Shown here: piece by piece, positions 10,467-21,805 of the stretch
How the letters are laid out: each line of letters begins with the position of its first letter
Position numbering within the stretch: the first letter of the stretch is position 1
NCBI GenBank assembly: GCA_973895155.1
Contig: OZ316892.1
Location: 2,790,001-2,854,000 of the forward strand
DNA length: 64,000 bases
From: Marsupella aquatica
Lineage: Eukaryota > Marchantiophyta
Direction: 5' to 3'
Notes under the pieces: generated by a model
Told to the model about the DNA's origin: nothing
Databases searched by the model: none
What the model saw: only the letters and a program-made list of their open reading frames with translations
Position numbers and translations under genes: made by a program

Positions 10467-13400
10467 CTACTTGTGATGCAATTGCAAAACCTGCAATACG
10501 TCACGGTGTCTAGAGAAACTCTCCAAAGGAATCACTTTGGTAAATGCGTCAGCCGGGTTGAGTTTACCATCAATCTTGACTAGCTCAAACAAATTATCAG
10601 ACACAGCCTGCCTGATAAAATGGTACCTGACATCAATGTGCTTCACTCTGCTGTCCATCACCTGGTTCATAGCAAGGTGGAGCGCACTTTGACTATCACA
10701 ATGGAGCTTCACATTCCCCTGTGGCAATCCCATTTCAGTGATAAGTCTATCCAACCAAATCGCTCCCTTTGCTGCTTCCGCAGCTGCAACATACTCCGCT
10801 TCTGTAGTAGACTGAGCAATACACTTCTGCAAAGTAGACCTTCAACTTATGCATCCACCGCCAAGTGTGAACACGTATCCTGTTGTTGATCTCCTTCGGT
10901 CCAAATCTTGTCCATAGTCAGAATCTACATAGCCAATCAATGATCTAGCATTCTTTGCATTCGCATCAAATAAAAGACCATGATCCACGGTACCCTTCAA
11001 GTACCTGATAATCCACTTCACTGCTTCCCAGTGTACCTTCCCTGGATTCGACATGTACCTGCTCACCTTGCCCATAGCCATGGCAAGATCAGGTCTAGTG
11101 CAAGTCATCAAATACATGAGACTCCCCGCTGCCTTGTCATATGGAACCTTTGACATCAACCCCTTCTCTGTGTCATCCGTAGGACAGAACGTTGATGATA
11201 ACTTGAAGTGTGGAGCCAACGGGGTACTTACTGGCTTGCTATTCTCCATGTTGAACCTTGCAATTACCTTCCTCGCATAACTGCTCTGCGTCAACCATAG
11301 CTTGCCAGCCTCCAAGTCCCTAGTGATCTCCATACCCAAAATCCTCTTAGCTGGCCCTAAGTCCTTCATCTTAAACTCTGCACTAAGCAGTGCCTTGAGC
11401 TTAACAATCTCAGACCTATCCTTGGCTGCAATTAGCATGTCATCCACATAAAGTACTAAAATAATGAACCCAAAGACAACATTCTTCACCGGTTTCAAAT
11501 ACACACAAGGGTCAAATACACTTCTGTGAAAACCTTGTGACCGAATCCAATCGTCAAACCGCTTGTTCCACTGTCTTGGTGACTGCTTCAACCCATACAA
11601 GGATTTCAGCAATCTGCAAACCAATTCCTCCTGTCCTCTCTTCACAAAACCTAGCGGTTGTCTCATGAAGATCACCTCTTCCAATGTGCCATAGAGGAAA
11701 GCTGTGACAACATCCATCTGATCTAGGAGCAGACCAAACATTACAACAAGTACACACAATAGTCGTATTGTAGAGTACTTAGCAACTGGTGAGAAGACCT
11801 CATTGTAATCCACACCTTTCTCTTGTGTGAATCCCTTTGCTACCAATCTAGCCTTGTAGACCTTCGATCCACCTCCTATGGAATTATCCTTCAGCTTGTA
11901 AATCCACTTGCTGTCCACCACTTGTTGACCCTTAGGCAGCTTAACAAGCTCCCAAGTTTTGTTGTCCTTTAGTGACTGCATCTCCGTTTGCATTGCTGCA
12001 GTCCACTTCTGCTTCTCTTTTGAAGCACTTGCCTCATGAAATGAAGAAGGTTCTCCTTCTTCCAAAATTAACGCATCACCCTCATCATCAGCTGTAAAAT
12101 CATCCTCTTGCAGTTGAGATGAATCAACCCACTGTCCATACCTTGATGGAGCGCGTACAGTGCGACCAGATGTTCTTCTAGCCGATGACTCCGGTTGATC
12201 TGCGTGTGCTGGTACAATTTGAAGCTCAACAGCATCCACTTGTTGCTCACCAGCATCAACAAACTCCTCTGGTTCCTCTGGCATAGGAACCAGCTCCATA
12301 ATTGGAGCAACTCCTTCTCTCCGGTCATGCACCTCATAACCAATCTCCCCCTCAACGAGATCCGGGATAGGAGATTTTCCTTTGTCAGTACGGGAGACCT
12401 GAGTATTCTCCCCCTCCTTCAATAATCTGGATTCATTGAAGGAAACATCCCTACTGACAACGAGCTTACAGGCAATAGGATCCCATAGCCTATAGGCTTT
12501 CACACCACTCTGGTACCCAAGAAAAACATATTTCCTGGAGGTAGGATCCAACTTGGTCCTATTCTGCTTTGGTGTGAGAGCATATGCATCACTTCCAAAA
12601 ATTACCAAGCCATGATAGTCTGCTTGCCGCTTATAGCGCATCTCAAACGGCGTTTTGAAATTGATAGCACTAGAAGGAGAAAGATTTACCAAATAAGCTG
12701 CGGTATTGACAGCTTCTGCCCAAAATTCTTGTGGTAAACCTGATTGGCTCAACATACTCCGTGACCGCTCCAACAGTGTCCGATTGAGCCTCTCAGCGAC
12801 ACCATTCTGCTGCGAAGTATAAACTATGGTGAGATGGCGAGTTATCCCCTGTTCTGAATAGTACTCTTCAAATTCCATTGAAGTGTACTCCCCGCCGTTG
12901 TCTGACCTCAGACTCTTCACCCTTGTATCCAAACACTTGATCGTGTTTCCAGTTTGATTCTCCACCTGGGCCTTCCACTTCTTAAAAATGGACAAGACAT
13001 CAGACTTATGCGTCATGAAATAAATCCACACAAATCTTGAGTAATCATCAATAAATGATACATAGTATAACTTTCCAGAGTGTGAGGGAGTCGGGGATGG
13101 ACCCCACACGTCACTATGTATGTACTCAAGAACCGCTTTGGAACGATGAGTTCCAACACCAAAAGCACGACGATGCTGCTTTCCAAGAATGCAATGCTCA
13201 CAAAACTCTAATTTACAAGATTGCAAATCAAAAATGAGTCCATTCTTCCGTAAGATAGCCAAACCCTTCTCACTCATGTGGCCTAGCCGTGAATGCCACA
13301 GTTGAGTCATCTCCTCGTGAGACTTGGTTACATTGGCCTCTCCACATACAGTATTGCCCTGTAACACATACAAATTCTATTGTCTACTCCCCTTCAAAAT

Positions 13401-13739
13401 CACTGTCTCTCCCGACCTGACTTGAAGTTCACCATCAATAACGCTCCATTGATGACCATTTGAATCCAACACACCGAGTGAAATCAGATTCTTACGCATG
13501 CCAGGTACATACCTGACTCCAGACACTGTGCGCACAGCGCCATCAAACATTTGAATCTTCACAGACCCAATTCCCTCAATTTGACAGGAGTGATCATTTC
13601 CCATCAGAACTGAACCGTTTGAAACAGAGTAAGAACTGAAAAACTCACGAATGTAACAAATATGAAAAGAGCAAGCACAATCAAGAATCCACACATCATC
13701 TGCTCTCCTAGATGACGTGCACAGGGCATACCCCCGGCT
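10467..13739 (-). pseudogene. pol: Copia pol: protease, integrase, reverse transcriptase, RNase H (two in-frame stops)
   Basis: In phase with gag. Protease comes first, with WILDCACSFH in place of the usual D-S/T-G (here D-C-A). Integrase follows: an H-H-C-C finger (HSRLGH, CEHC) and the catalytic D, D and E in HSDVWGP, RSDNGGEY and NGVAERLNRT. Reverse transcriptase has DVVTAFLYG and the YVDDMLI active site. RNase H has STTEAEY and HCDSQSAL. A TAG at 13379-13377 falls between protease and integrase, and a TGA at 10844-10842 replaces what is normally a Trp codon (GGCIS-stop) just before RNase H. No frameshift occurs. All catalytic residues except the protease variant are intact, so decay is minimal. 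Confidence 0.93.
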
Positions 13740-14759
13740 TCATAAAACATACTCATCATTGAGTAAATCAGCTTCTCCATCAGCCCTAGCCACATTTGCC
13801 GATGAAGTTTCCGCTGCCTTTCCCTTACAGTCTCGCTTGAAGTGTCCAACTTGGTTGCACTTCCAACATGTCACCTGCCTCCTCTGAGGGGATTTACCCT
13901 TGGACTTAGATCTGGATTTAGATCTAAACTGGGTTCTACGGTCCCCAGTTGGTCGCTGCATACTCCTCCCACGGTTAACATTGAGGGCAGCACCAGATGA
14001 TGAAGGCTGTGACGTGATGTGCATCTTCTGCTGAAGATCATCACTAAGCAGAGAACTTACCACGTCATTGTATGAAATGGTATCCCTATCACGATGCAAC
14101 AACACTCGTGATAGGGACTGGTAAGATGGAGGCAATGAACTAAGAAGCTGCAGAGCCTTCGTCTCATCATTCAAAGTCTCCCCAAGGTTTTCCAAGTCAA
14201 CGACCATGTCGTTGAAAGCATCCACATGGTCTTGCAACTTTGTACCAGATTCCTTCATCCTGAAACTCATCAGTTTGTAGGAAGTGTAGAGCCGGTTCGA
14301 CAACTCCTTGCGGTGATACTTGCTCTGCAATTCCGCAAACAAGGACATGCAATCCTTATGTGCACCTAACTGTTTGATGATGGGAGGCATGAGATAGAGT
14401 GTAACACACCACACTCCCTGCTCCTGCATGCGGTCCCATTGTTTCTCATCAACATCGTCTTTACGAGGGCTCAGCAGTTGGCCCATCCCTGACGCATAAA
14501 GCACTCCCTTCACCTGCTTCTCCCATAGCAAGTAGTCAGAGCGCCCATCATACTTGGGTCCCCCAAGCTTGAAAGTCCCCATCTTCTTCTTTACCGTGAG
14601 CTCCGGTAGTAGTACTGCTTCCTCCACCACACGCCGCACCGGTGATGGTATCGGTGTCACGTGCTCTTCCTCCTGCTCCTCTCTCTGCCCCTGAAACCTC
14701 CGCGGTGATCCTCGTGCTTCAAGTTCCACGTCTTCGAAAAACTCCTCCGAATCACTCAT
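13740..14759 (-). CDS. gag: Copia Gag polyprotein
   Basis: 339 codons from the ATG at 14759 to a TGA at 13742-13740. The acidic N-terminus (MSDSEEFFEDVE) is followed by the Copia capsid region (YDGRSDYLLWEKQVKG, LYTSYKLMSFRMKE), a basic Arg/Ser/Lys stretch, and one CX2CX4HX4C zinc knuckle at residues 298-311 (CWKCNQVGHFKRDC). Gag packages element RNA into virus-like particles. The TGA lies in phase with pol, 15 codons before the protease WILD motif. It could be a mutation (for example CGA to TGA) or a readthrough point that limits Pol production; sequence alone does not decide. Confidence 0.93.
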   Translation of the reverse strand: MSDSEEFFEDVELEARGSPRRFQGQREEQEEEHVTPIPSPVRRVVEEAVLLPELTVKKKMGTFKLGGPKYDGRSDYLLWEKQVKGVLYASGMGQLLSPRKDDVDEKQWDRMQEQGVWCVTLYLMPPIIKQLGAHKDCMSLFAELQSKYHRKELSNRLYTSYKLMSFRMKESGTKLQDHVDAFNDMVVDLENLGETLNDETKALQLLSSLPPSYQSLSRVLLHRDRDTISYNDVVSSLLSDDLQQKMHITSQPSSSGAALNVNRGRSMQRPTGDRRTQFRSKSRSKSKGKSPQRRQVTCWKCNQVGHFKRDCKGKAAETSSANVARADGEADLLNDEYVL

Positions 14760-15451
14760 ATGAGAAAGTCACAAAAAATGTTGTTTTTCACAACTTCTCA
14801 AAAAACTCGAAACTCAACACCGCCGCGTAGCCCACAAAGCTAGGAGTCCAATACTGAAAACCAAAATCAAAATCGAAATTTGACGGAAAAGTTATTCAAA
14901 TTTCAGTCGAGGTGGGTAAAACCTTGGGAAACTCCCCCGTTTTGACCACCTCAGGGAATAACCGAAATACCAAGTACAACCCGTTGTCGGAATTGCGATG
15001 TGATTGGTGCGCTGCATTGCCAACTTCAATGGCTACGACCTCACTTGTCAACAACGAATGTTGATCAATTGCACTTGGTGCCGTCACCAAGTCCAACAAG
15101 GTAATTGATTTTGCTTAGCCTTCCTCTTTGCATCAAAGAGCCAATCCCGGACTCAAAAACAATCGTCTTGCCTCAATCTCTCCGTTGAGTCAAAACACTT
15201 GACGCTTCTCCCTCCGAGTCGATTGCCAACTTTCTTCACAAAATCCAGAACGACGAAAACTTAGATCTCTCTGCACCACGAGCTCCGTTCAACGATTTCT
15301 TCACACCGTTAGAAAGCTCTTACCCTGATCTATCCGTTGAGCCCATAAACTCCAAGTTCCATGCGATGGAACTCTGGAAAATCCACCGACACTCAACGCT
15401 GGAAAAACCGTAATGAAATCCCGTCACGAACACACGTCACCTCCCAAGCAT

Positions 15452-15463
15452 GCTCTGATACCA
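15452..15463 (-). other. Primer binding site, initiator tRNA-Met
   Basis: On the coding strand TGGTATCAGAGC lies two bases after the 5' LTR. It is complementary to the 3' end of plant initiator tRNA-Met, the classical Copia primer. Confidence 0.95.
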
Positions 15464-15465
15464 AT

Positions 15466-15886
15466 TGTTGAGCATAGACGACGATCGCAACGGCAAGCCC
15501 ATGAACCATCCAACGCACAATAGTCGACACAAGAGATACGTGGTTCACCTCCTTGAGGCTACGTCCACGGGAACACACAAGAGAGCTTTACTGAACTCTA
15601 AGCCCGTCAGCTATACCGAGTCTCCACAGTGTAAGCTCTCCCTATCTCTCAAGTGGCTCCATAACAATGAGCCTTGGTTCTACCTCTCCAAGCACACATG
15701 CCTCTTATGATATAGTGTGCAACTTAGTTGTACCTAACCACATAGTTGTACCTAATCACGTAGTTGTACCTAACCACATAGTTGTACCTAATCACGTAGT
15801 TGTACCTAACCACGTAGTTGTACCAACCCACGTTGTTGTACCAACCACGTCATACCTAACCTAGACGTAAGAGTAAATACCCAACA
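15466..15886 (-). repeat. 5' LTR of the Copia element
   Basis: 421 bp, apparently identical copy of 9856-10276, followed by the target duplication CCTAA. It drives transcription towards lower coordinates. Confidence 0.97.
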
Positions 15887-15891
15887 CCTAA

Positions 15892-15950
15892 CTATGGTTA
15901 GCCTAAGTGCCGTAACCTTTGAGTCACAAGACTAAGAGCAATCCTTAACA
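15892..15950. mobile_element. Old solo LTR, right part
   Basis: Continues the LTR begun at 9572 after the young Copia insertion. It ends CCTTAACA and is followed by the target duplication GTTTG at 15951-15955. Confidence 0.85.
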
Positions 15951-16038
15951 GTTTGCTCCACAATTTCAGGAAAAATCTCCGTAACTACAAGTAACCCGTA
16001 GCTTTTGAAGGGCAGTTGTGGTTTAAGATTATCAGATC

Positions 16039-16144
16039 AATGTTGCAGTGAAATGTGTAGTTAAGTGAACCCCTTCTTTAAGAGCAGTTATTCATGAACA
16101 CTCTTCTTGCTCCCAAAGAACACAAAATGAGCCAACCCCATTAA
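16039..16144 (+). repeat. 105-bp dispersed repeat, copy 2, flanked by 17-bp direct repeats
   Basis: Closely similar to 9378-9482. TTAAGATTATCAGATCA ends at 16038, and TTAAGATTACCAGATCA starts at 16141, overlapping its right end. This looks like a target duplication of a small retroposon or MITE. Confidence 0.65.
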
Positions 16145-18780
16145 GATTACCAGATCACCCCATTATCAGATTGGCCACTGTCCCAAGCTTTGGGAGGACA
16201 AATATTGACTTTTCGCCCTTATTTACATTGTTAAAATATTCTTGACTAATTATAGTGATGTGGATCCACTAGGTTCTAAAAATGGACACCATAAAAGGAT
16301 TAAGACACCAAAGGACCATGTTGATGTCTTAATCCTTTGGTGTCCATTTTTAAATTTACATGTAAATTTTCTCAAATTTGTGAGACGTCTTGAGGATATG
16401 TAGGTGTGGTCCCAGATTGAACTGTGTGCAGATAAATCTCCTTGGAAATGCATCAATTGATATCATGGATAGGTAAGCCAAAAAGATTTGTTTCAAATCA
16501 TGCAAAACAATTGAAGGACACATGTTTGAAAATATACAATGCCAAGATAGTATATTCATGCCCCGACCACAAAGATTTTACCTTTGGCGATGTGTCCACA
16601 CATTGTTGACCATCTCAAAAATTGATAACCATTACAAACTCTTCTCCTTTTTGCACACACAAAAGAAATTGACTTGGAATAGAAAAGGTGTCGGGTAGCA
16701 AGGATCAAGCAGGCCTGCTACAAGGACAGGAAGGCATAGAACGGTGTTCCATTCATGTCTTACCCAAAATCACCCTTGTGATAAGCTCCTTAGTGATTAC
16801 TATCCCTAGTAAGGGGTGGCGTGGCGCTCCTTTTCTTTTGGGCTTAGCCTGGTTCCCAAAACTAAGCACCCTTGTGACTAACTCTAGAGGATATATGTAT
16901 TGTCCCCTGGGGGTGGTGCTTGGGGAGTAACACTGGAAAATTTGACTACAATCACAAGGGCACATACTTTTGCTCTGAACTTCTTTTCAATTGCAGTCAT
17001 CTTTGTAGAAAGGTGTTTATCTAGCATGAAAATAAAATTCAACGAGGGCCTTTTTTCACAGCCACTACTAAAATAGATTTGATTTTGTTGACAAAAACTG
17101 AGTTTTATTACTGGTCAGCCCTCACTTCTCTGGGAACACAAAATCAAGCCTTCCTAGCTGTCTATTTTGTCAATTCAGCTATCTCTGCCATCCATTTTTT
17201 ATTGCCTGTAAAAACATTGTCTGTCCACATCAGAAGGCGATCTATGGTGCAAAAGAAAGATCTCGATGAGATCTACTGCTTGCTTTTTTCGGTTTCAAAA
17301 TGAAATTTAATGAAGTTTTCACTTTTCTCAGACATGTTCCTCCTGCCCATTCCTTGGCTTCTATGTGCCCTGCTCAGCATTTATGGCCAATCATATAGTA
17401 TAAGAGTTCCTTAAATATTTGGCATGGAGTTGTGGAAATTTTCTTTAATTTACACAATAAGAAAACAAATTAGAGCTATAGATCTCCTAGTCTAGTAGAC
17501 ATGGTCATTGTACAATTATGTATAATATAATAATTATGGTCTAGGACGGCCATTACTGGGATGTATGGGCATGACAACGTTCTAACCGGACCTTGCGTCA
17601 GCCGGGAGAGATTCTAGAGGAGTCAAGGAGGGCTCCCCCATAATGGACAGCTGAGATTGTAGTTACCCTACTCCGTTTTGAATAAGTGCCACTTTTTGGG
17701 CATGAGATTCTATCAAAATTATTAGGAACCACGTGTGATCCAAAATAGGTATTTTTAATAGACATTATTTAACTAAATTTTTTAAAGTGTAGGAAACTAA
17801 AGAAGGTAATATTCTCTAATATGTACTTTTTATAAAGTAAAATAGGTTATTGATGTTGAAAATAGAGAATATTTTTGGAATATTTTTATAAAATAGGTCT
17901 ATTTATATTAGGCTATATCGCACCTGGTACCCCAAAATATACATTTAGTTAAACCCCCAAATGAGGTTGAGTTTGTTTTCATACATAATCTCAAGTAGAT
18001 TTTTTTGACTTGTGTTTCAGAGGCGGAATCTGTAGGGGTTGGATCAATCACTTGAATGTGCCCAGTTGACTCAAATTATATTATAATAGTTGATGATGGG
18101 GCTACCTCAAAGGCCAAGCTTCAAAAGGAATGCTATTGCAACAGGAAGTGACAATGACATTGTTAAAATGACAATGTCTATCAAAGTGGTTATGGCAAGG
18201 TTTTGGGCACTTCCCAACCCTGTGCATATGTTGGTAGAGGTTAATTGGGAGAGAAAATGAAAAGTTGTTATCTCAATTGAATGATAAATGGGTCCTGAAA
18301 ACAGCTAACATGCTGGGTACGGCACTGGGCTGGGACAAAAACATTGCTCTTGGTAATTTATCACTACATAAGCTAAATTGTTTTCTTGAGTACCCAAAAC
18401 AAATGGTAAGCCTTACCTTTCGGCTAGTCTCATGAACCTCATGAATGGACACAACCAAATTATTCGTAGAGCAAGTGACATTAGATCTCTAAAAGGTGAA
18501 GGATATCTGGTTGACAGAGAATTCAATATCAATTCTCAGCTTGCTTTTGCTAAAACTATAATAGTTCAACCAAGTATGTTAAAGATAGGGTAAATTAACC
18601 AAGGGAGAACGTAAGACTATTTCTAGCTTTCAGTTTCTTGTTGAGGTCTGGCTGCAGATCTTGTCCAAGCACCAAATCACATGAAAAAGGAGTTGTGAGT
18701 GGTGATCGTGCTGTATGCTATTGATTCTAATTTATGTCTTGTGATGACATGGGTGTACACACTAGCAAAAGCTCACGAGA
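16145..18780. other. Intergenic, AT-rich repeat debris
   Basis: No supportable gene. It contains a 28-bp inverted repeat (16277-16307 / 16325-16352) and, at about 17660-17990, an AT-rich segment ending in TACATTTAGTTAAACCCC with a diverged counterpart near 36140-36390. The rest is unrecognised. Confidence 0.5.
16277..16352. repeat. Short inverted repeat (hairpin, 28-bp arms)
   Basis: The left arm AAAAATGGACACC...AAAGGATTAAGACA is matched by TGTCTTAATCCTTT GGTGTCCATTTTT on the right. A three-base bulge interrupts the stem and the loop is about 17 nt. It could be a MITE remnant or a small-RNA foldback. Confidence 0.8.
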
Positions 18781-20160
18781 ATGTTATTTTACGGATGTAG
18801 ACAATCAAACTACTTCTCATCATGGATGCCAAAAGAGACTTGCATTCTACTGTCTCATTCGAATGGGGATTGTCAAAGGGTAGGAACTGTACACTTGCAT
18901 TCTACTTTCTCATTCAAATGGGGATCCATGAAGGGCAGAAATTGTATGAGTTGTGCGGGAACAACTTCACTAGTTGTCTCGACAAGGCAGACAAAGAGTA
19001 TGTGAAATAAGTAGCTCATAACACATAGTTTGTTGTGTGTATATTGCTCTGATCTAATTAGAATCTGGCTGCTTCCATACTAGTCTCATCTGGTGCACAT
19101 TTGTAGAGCAAACCTCTAAAAATAAGGCATACTCTTTAAAGAAGTATAATAAAAAGCAATTTCAAAAATATTTACACAATTATAAGGCAAATTTTGTCCT
19201 CGAAGTGAAGGAGTATCACCATCACATGGCAGTTGAAAGGGAGTGCCGCAGGTCTGATCTTTACATGCAACCTTTTTGTAGTCCTATCGGGAAGGTTTGG
19301 TATAATCAGGTCTATAAAGGTGCTAGAAACACATCACATAAGTGGTTGAAGAATATGCTGATTGTAGTGGGACTAAAAAGAGATTTATTTTTGAGTCAGA
19401 GTGAAAGGAGTACACTCATCACTCAGATAGCTGCAAAGGGTGTCCCAGACAAAGTCGACATGCTGTTAACTAGCCATCAGATGACAAGAGGCTATTCAAA
19501 ATATGATGAAACTCAATCTTTAAACATGAAGGTTGTCACACTTGTATTTGCTAATCCTGGCCTAGAGACATTGGATCACACGAGGAAACAGTTTGTGTCT
19601 GAAGAGCTTGTGGGGTTGGGTGCTGAACAGAAACCTCTAACCAACAGAGTTAGTAACAAATCTAATCTCAAGGTAGCTCTTACAAATGAAATGGAGGTGG
19701 TTGACAGTCTATTCTATCCAATTTTCCTTCTCAAGTTTTGTGTCATTTGCAGGTGTAGTCATATGTAATCTGAGTTATTAATTCAGGGTCTGTTGTATTT
19801 GGCAGGAGTCGACAAAGATAGGAACTTTGGATCTACTAGATTTGAACAGCACCATAACAGACCAAATTCCTTTCATTGAGGATGTTATAGATTGGGATAG
19901 CTAGATTGCTAATAAGGATCCAGGATTTAATAAAAAGTGTGATGCAGCCATCCAACCCACCAAAAATGTCTGTGGGGAATCAAATAACAGGCAATTCATT
20001 TCACAATTGCAATGTGACATTCAAGATTAATCAACGTCAAGTTAATGTGGTCCGTACACTAGAACATAAACCAATACAAAATATTTATGATCTACAAACC
20101 AAGTTATTTGAAGGACATGTATCTTGGTTTATGTTCTGGTTGTATGGCTGAAATAGATTT
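18781..20160 (+). pseudogene. Tyrosine-recombinase transposon relic (Crypton / DUF3504-like)
   Basis: The best stretch is 19205-19768, open without an ATG (its first codon is GTG and coding-like sequence continues upstream). It contains GKVWYNQVYKGARN, KWLKNM, then RSTLITQIAAKGVPDKV and LTSHQMTRGYSKYD. The last two resemble the R...H-x-x-...Y catalytic half of Crypton/DUF3504 tyrosine recombinases, in which TGH is usual (here TSH) and the His before the Arg is lost (QSER). Upstream, 18911-19010 encodes KLYELCGNNFTSC in another segment. Downstream, 19990-20040 encodes NSFHNCNVTF, like the tails of such proteins. Frame breaks, the missing start and the lost motif residues make it a relic. Family assignment is by motif pattern only. 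Confidence 0.5.
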
Positions 20161-21380
20161 ACGTGCGATCTGATTTTGCATCCTGACACTGACAAGGGGA
20201 AGGAGAACAGAAGATCTACTCTGCAGGTATGAAGATAGATATATAGTCTTTGATAGATTGTAGCTTACGAGCCATTTTTTAAGCCATTTTTTAAGCAAGT
20301 TAGCAGCAATTGTTTAAATCATTATTTTGTGCTGCAAAAAATTTGAGTCTTTGATGTTTGGGTTGATCAAGAACAATTGCTTCAAGTTTCTTCCTCTTTG
20401 AATAAACTTGAAGCATATTTGTATGAACACATTTCTAAAGTGTATGAGGCTACTGCTAGGGCTACTGAACAGGTGTTGTCTTTGGAAGTAAAGACCTGTT
20501 GAAAGCGGTGTACACACAAAACACGGGAAGCCAAGAATGACGCATGTTAATGCCAAAAAAGCTTCATCCCCATGGATAACAGATGTTGTACCATGTCACT
20601 GGATAAATGAAATGGATTGAAGATTAGAAGTTATTAATGGAATAGTCCTTCTGTCCATGTATTACCATCTTCTGTACACTAACTACCACTCTCAGTAGTC
20701 TAATTAGAGTTTTCAGTAGGCCAAATATGGAGTTCCATACATGAATTATGATACAGTAATAAAAGTGCTGTTTGGAGGGCATTAATATATTATAGAATAT
20801 AATGCCTCCACAAAAGAGTGCTTCAGCTCGAGTTTTGAGGGGCTACTATATATTGCCCATAATGCTCCAAAAACAAGACCTTGCTACCCTGGCCTGAGAG
20901 ATTTTTATGTTATCTTTCTTTAGTGATCATTGAGAAGAATCTTCCTAAAGAGATGATCCAGGTCTTGACCAGGACATTATGCTCTAGAATGCCATGAAAT
21001 ATACAAAGAGAATAATCATGAAGGGCATTAAGTGTGCCAGGTGGAAGTTAGGGAAATGTCATCAGCAATAGAATTTCCACACTTGTAACCACCTGGACAC
21101 CAACCCCAAACTACCTAATCTCTCTAGGGAATAAAGGTTACTTAATTGTGTGTAACCATTTTTGTAGGTGCTTGCTATTCACATGATGTCTTGCCCATAA
21201 ATGATCTTTTTCTTGACAATAATCATGTACTATAATGATGGTTTGGGCAGGGGTTCTAGCCTGAACCTTGTTCCAAGAAAACTTTGAAAAGCTTCCCGGC
21301 AAGCCGCCGATTAGGTTTTCCTGACTTTCTGGTCCTAGGGTTACATCCTAGTAACCCCAAACATTATCCTATACTTTACA
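20161..21380. other. Intergenic after the recombinase relic
   Basis: A plus-strand frame of about 50 codons at 20343-20500 (DVWVDQEQLLQ, LEAYLYEHISKVYE) looks helical and coding-like and may be a further piece of the relic. Otherwise nothing recognised. Confidence 0.35.
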
Positions 21381-21790
21381 GTCTAGTATAGAGTCTCAAA
21401 TGCATCCATTTTTCTGCTTTCACCGCACCCAAGACTATTGTGGTTTGAGACAACTATCATGACTGGTTGGGCACCAATTGTGAGGCCCGACCAGTCATGC
21501 CCAGAATTGTAAGAGGCCCCCAAATCTCAGGAAGCACAATGGCATTCAGTGTCCCATGACCCCACTCATTTTTTAGTACCCCCAAAACTTAAGTCACCTA
21601 GTTGTACCCTGTTGCGGTGCTCCCGAGTGCCCAATGGGCCTCCCGTGAGGTGCCAGTTTTTTGTGGGGTGTCTCAAATACGCCCAATTTTGTGTTTTGAC
21701 TGCCCCCAAGACTGTTGTGGTGTGGGACAATATTGTTGTTGCGGTGCTCTTGAGTGCCTAGCATGCTTCCACTAAGGTGCCAATCTTATA
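21380..21790. repeat. Imperfect direct repeats (PolyC/GTGG-rich segments)
   Basis: A block of about 62 bp, GTCTCAAATGC...CCAAGACTATTGTGGT at 21390-21450, recurs diverged at 21669-21731. TTGCGGTGCTC...GAGTGCC at 21612 recurs near 21738. A palindromic pair CATGACTGGTTGGGC / GCCCGACCAGTCATG lies at 21458-21500. Confidence 0.6.
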
Positions 21791-21805
21791 TACAAAGTGC
21801 AAAGG

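Larger units (their letters stand above)
9856..15886 (-). mobile_element. Ty1/Copia LTR retrotransposon, 6031 bp, very young, inserted in an older solo LTR
   Basis: Two 421-bp LTRs (9856-10276 and 15466-15886) bound it, each TGTTGAG...CCCAACA on the plus strand and with no difference I could find. The 5-bp target duplication CCTAA is at 9851-9855 and 15887-15891. On the coding (minus) strand the order is 5' LTR, tRNA-Met primer site, leader of about 700 bp, gag, protease, integrase, reverse transcriptase, RNase H, polypurine tract, 3' LTR. Integrase before reverse transcriptase defines Copia. The Gag-Pol frame is one uninterrupted phase from 14759 to 10467 but carries three internal stops, so this copy probably cannot make a full polyprotein. 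Confidence 0.97.

Noticed and set aside
15465-15864. 81- and 65-codon frames repeated in both LTRs
   Set aside because: They are antisense to the element and arise from LTR sequence and the 18-bp repeat; not genes.
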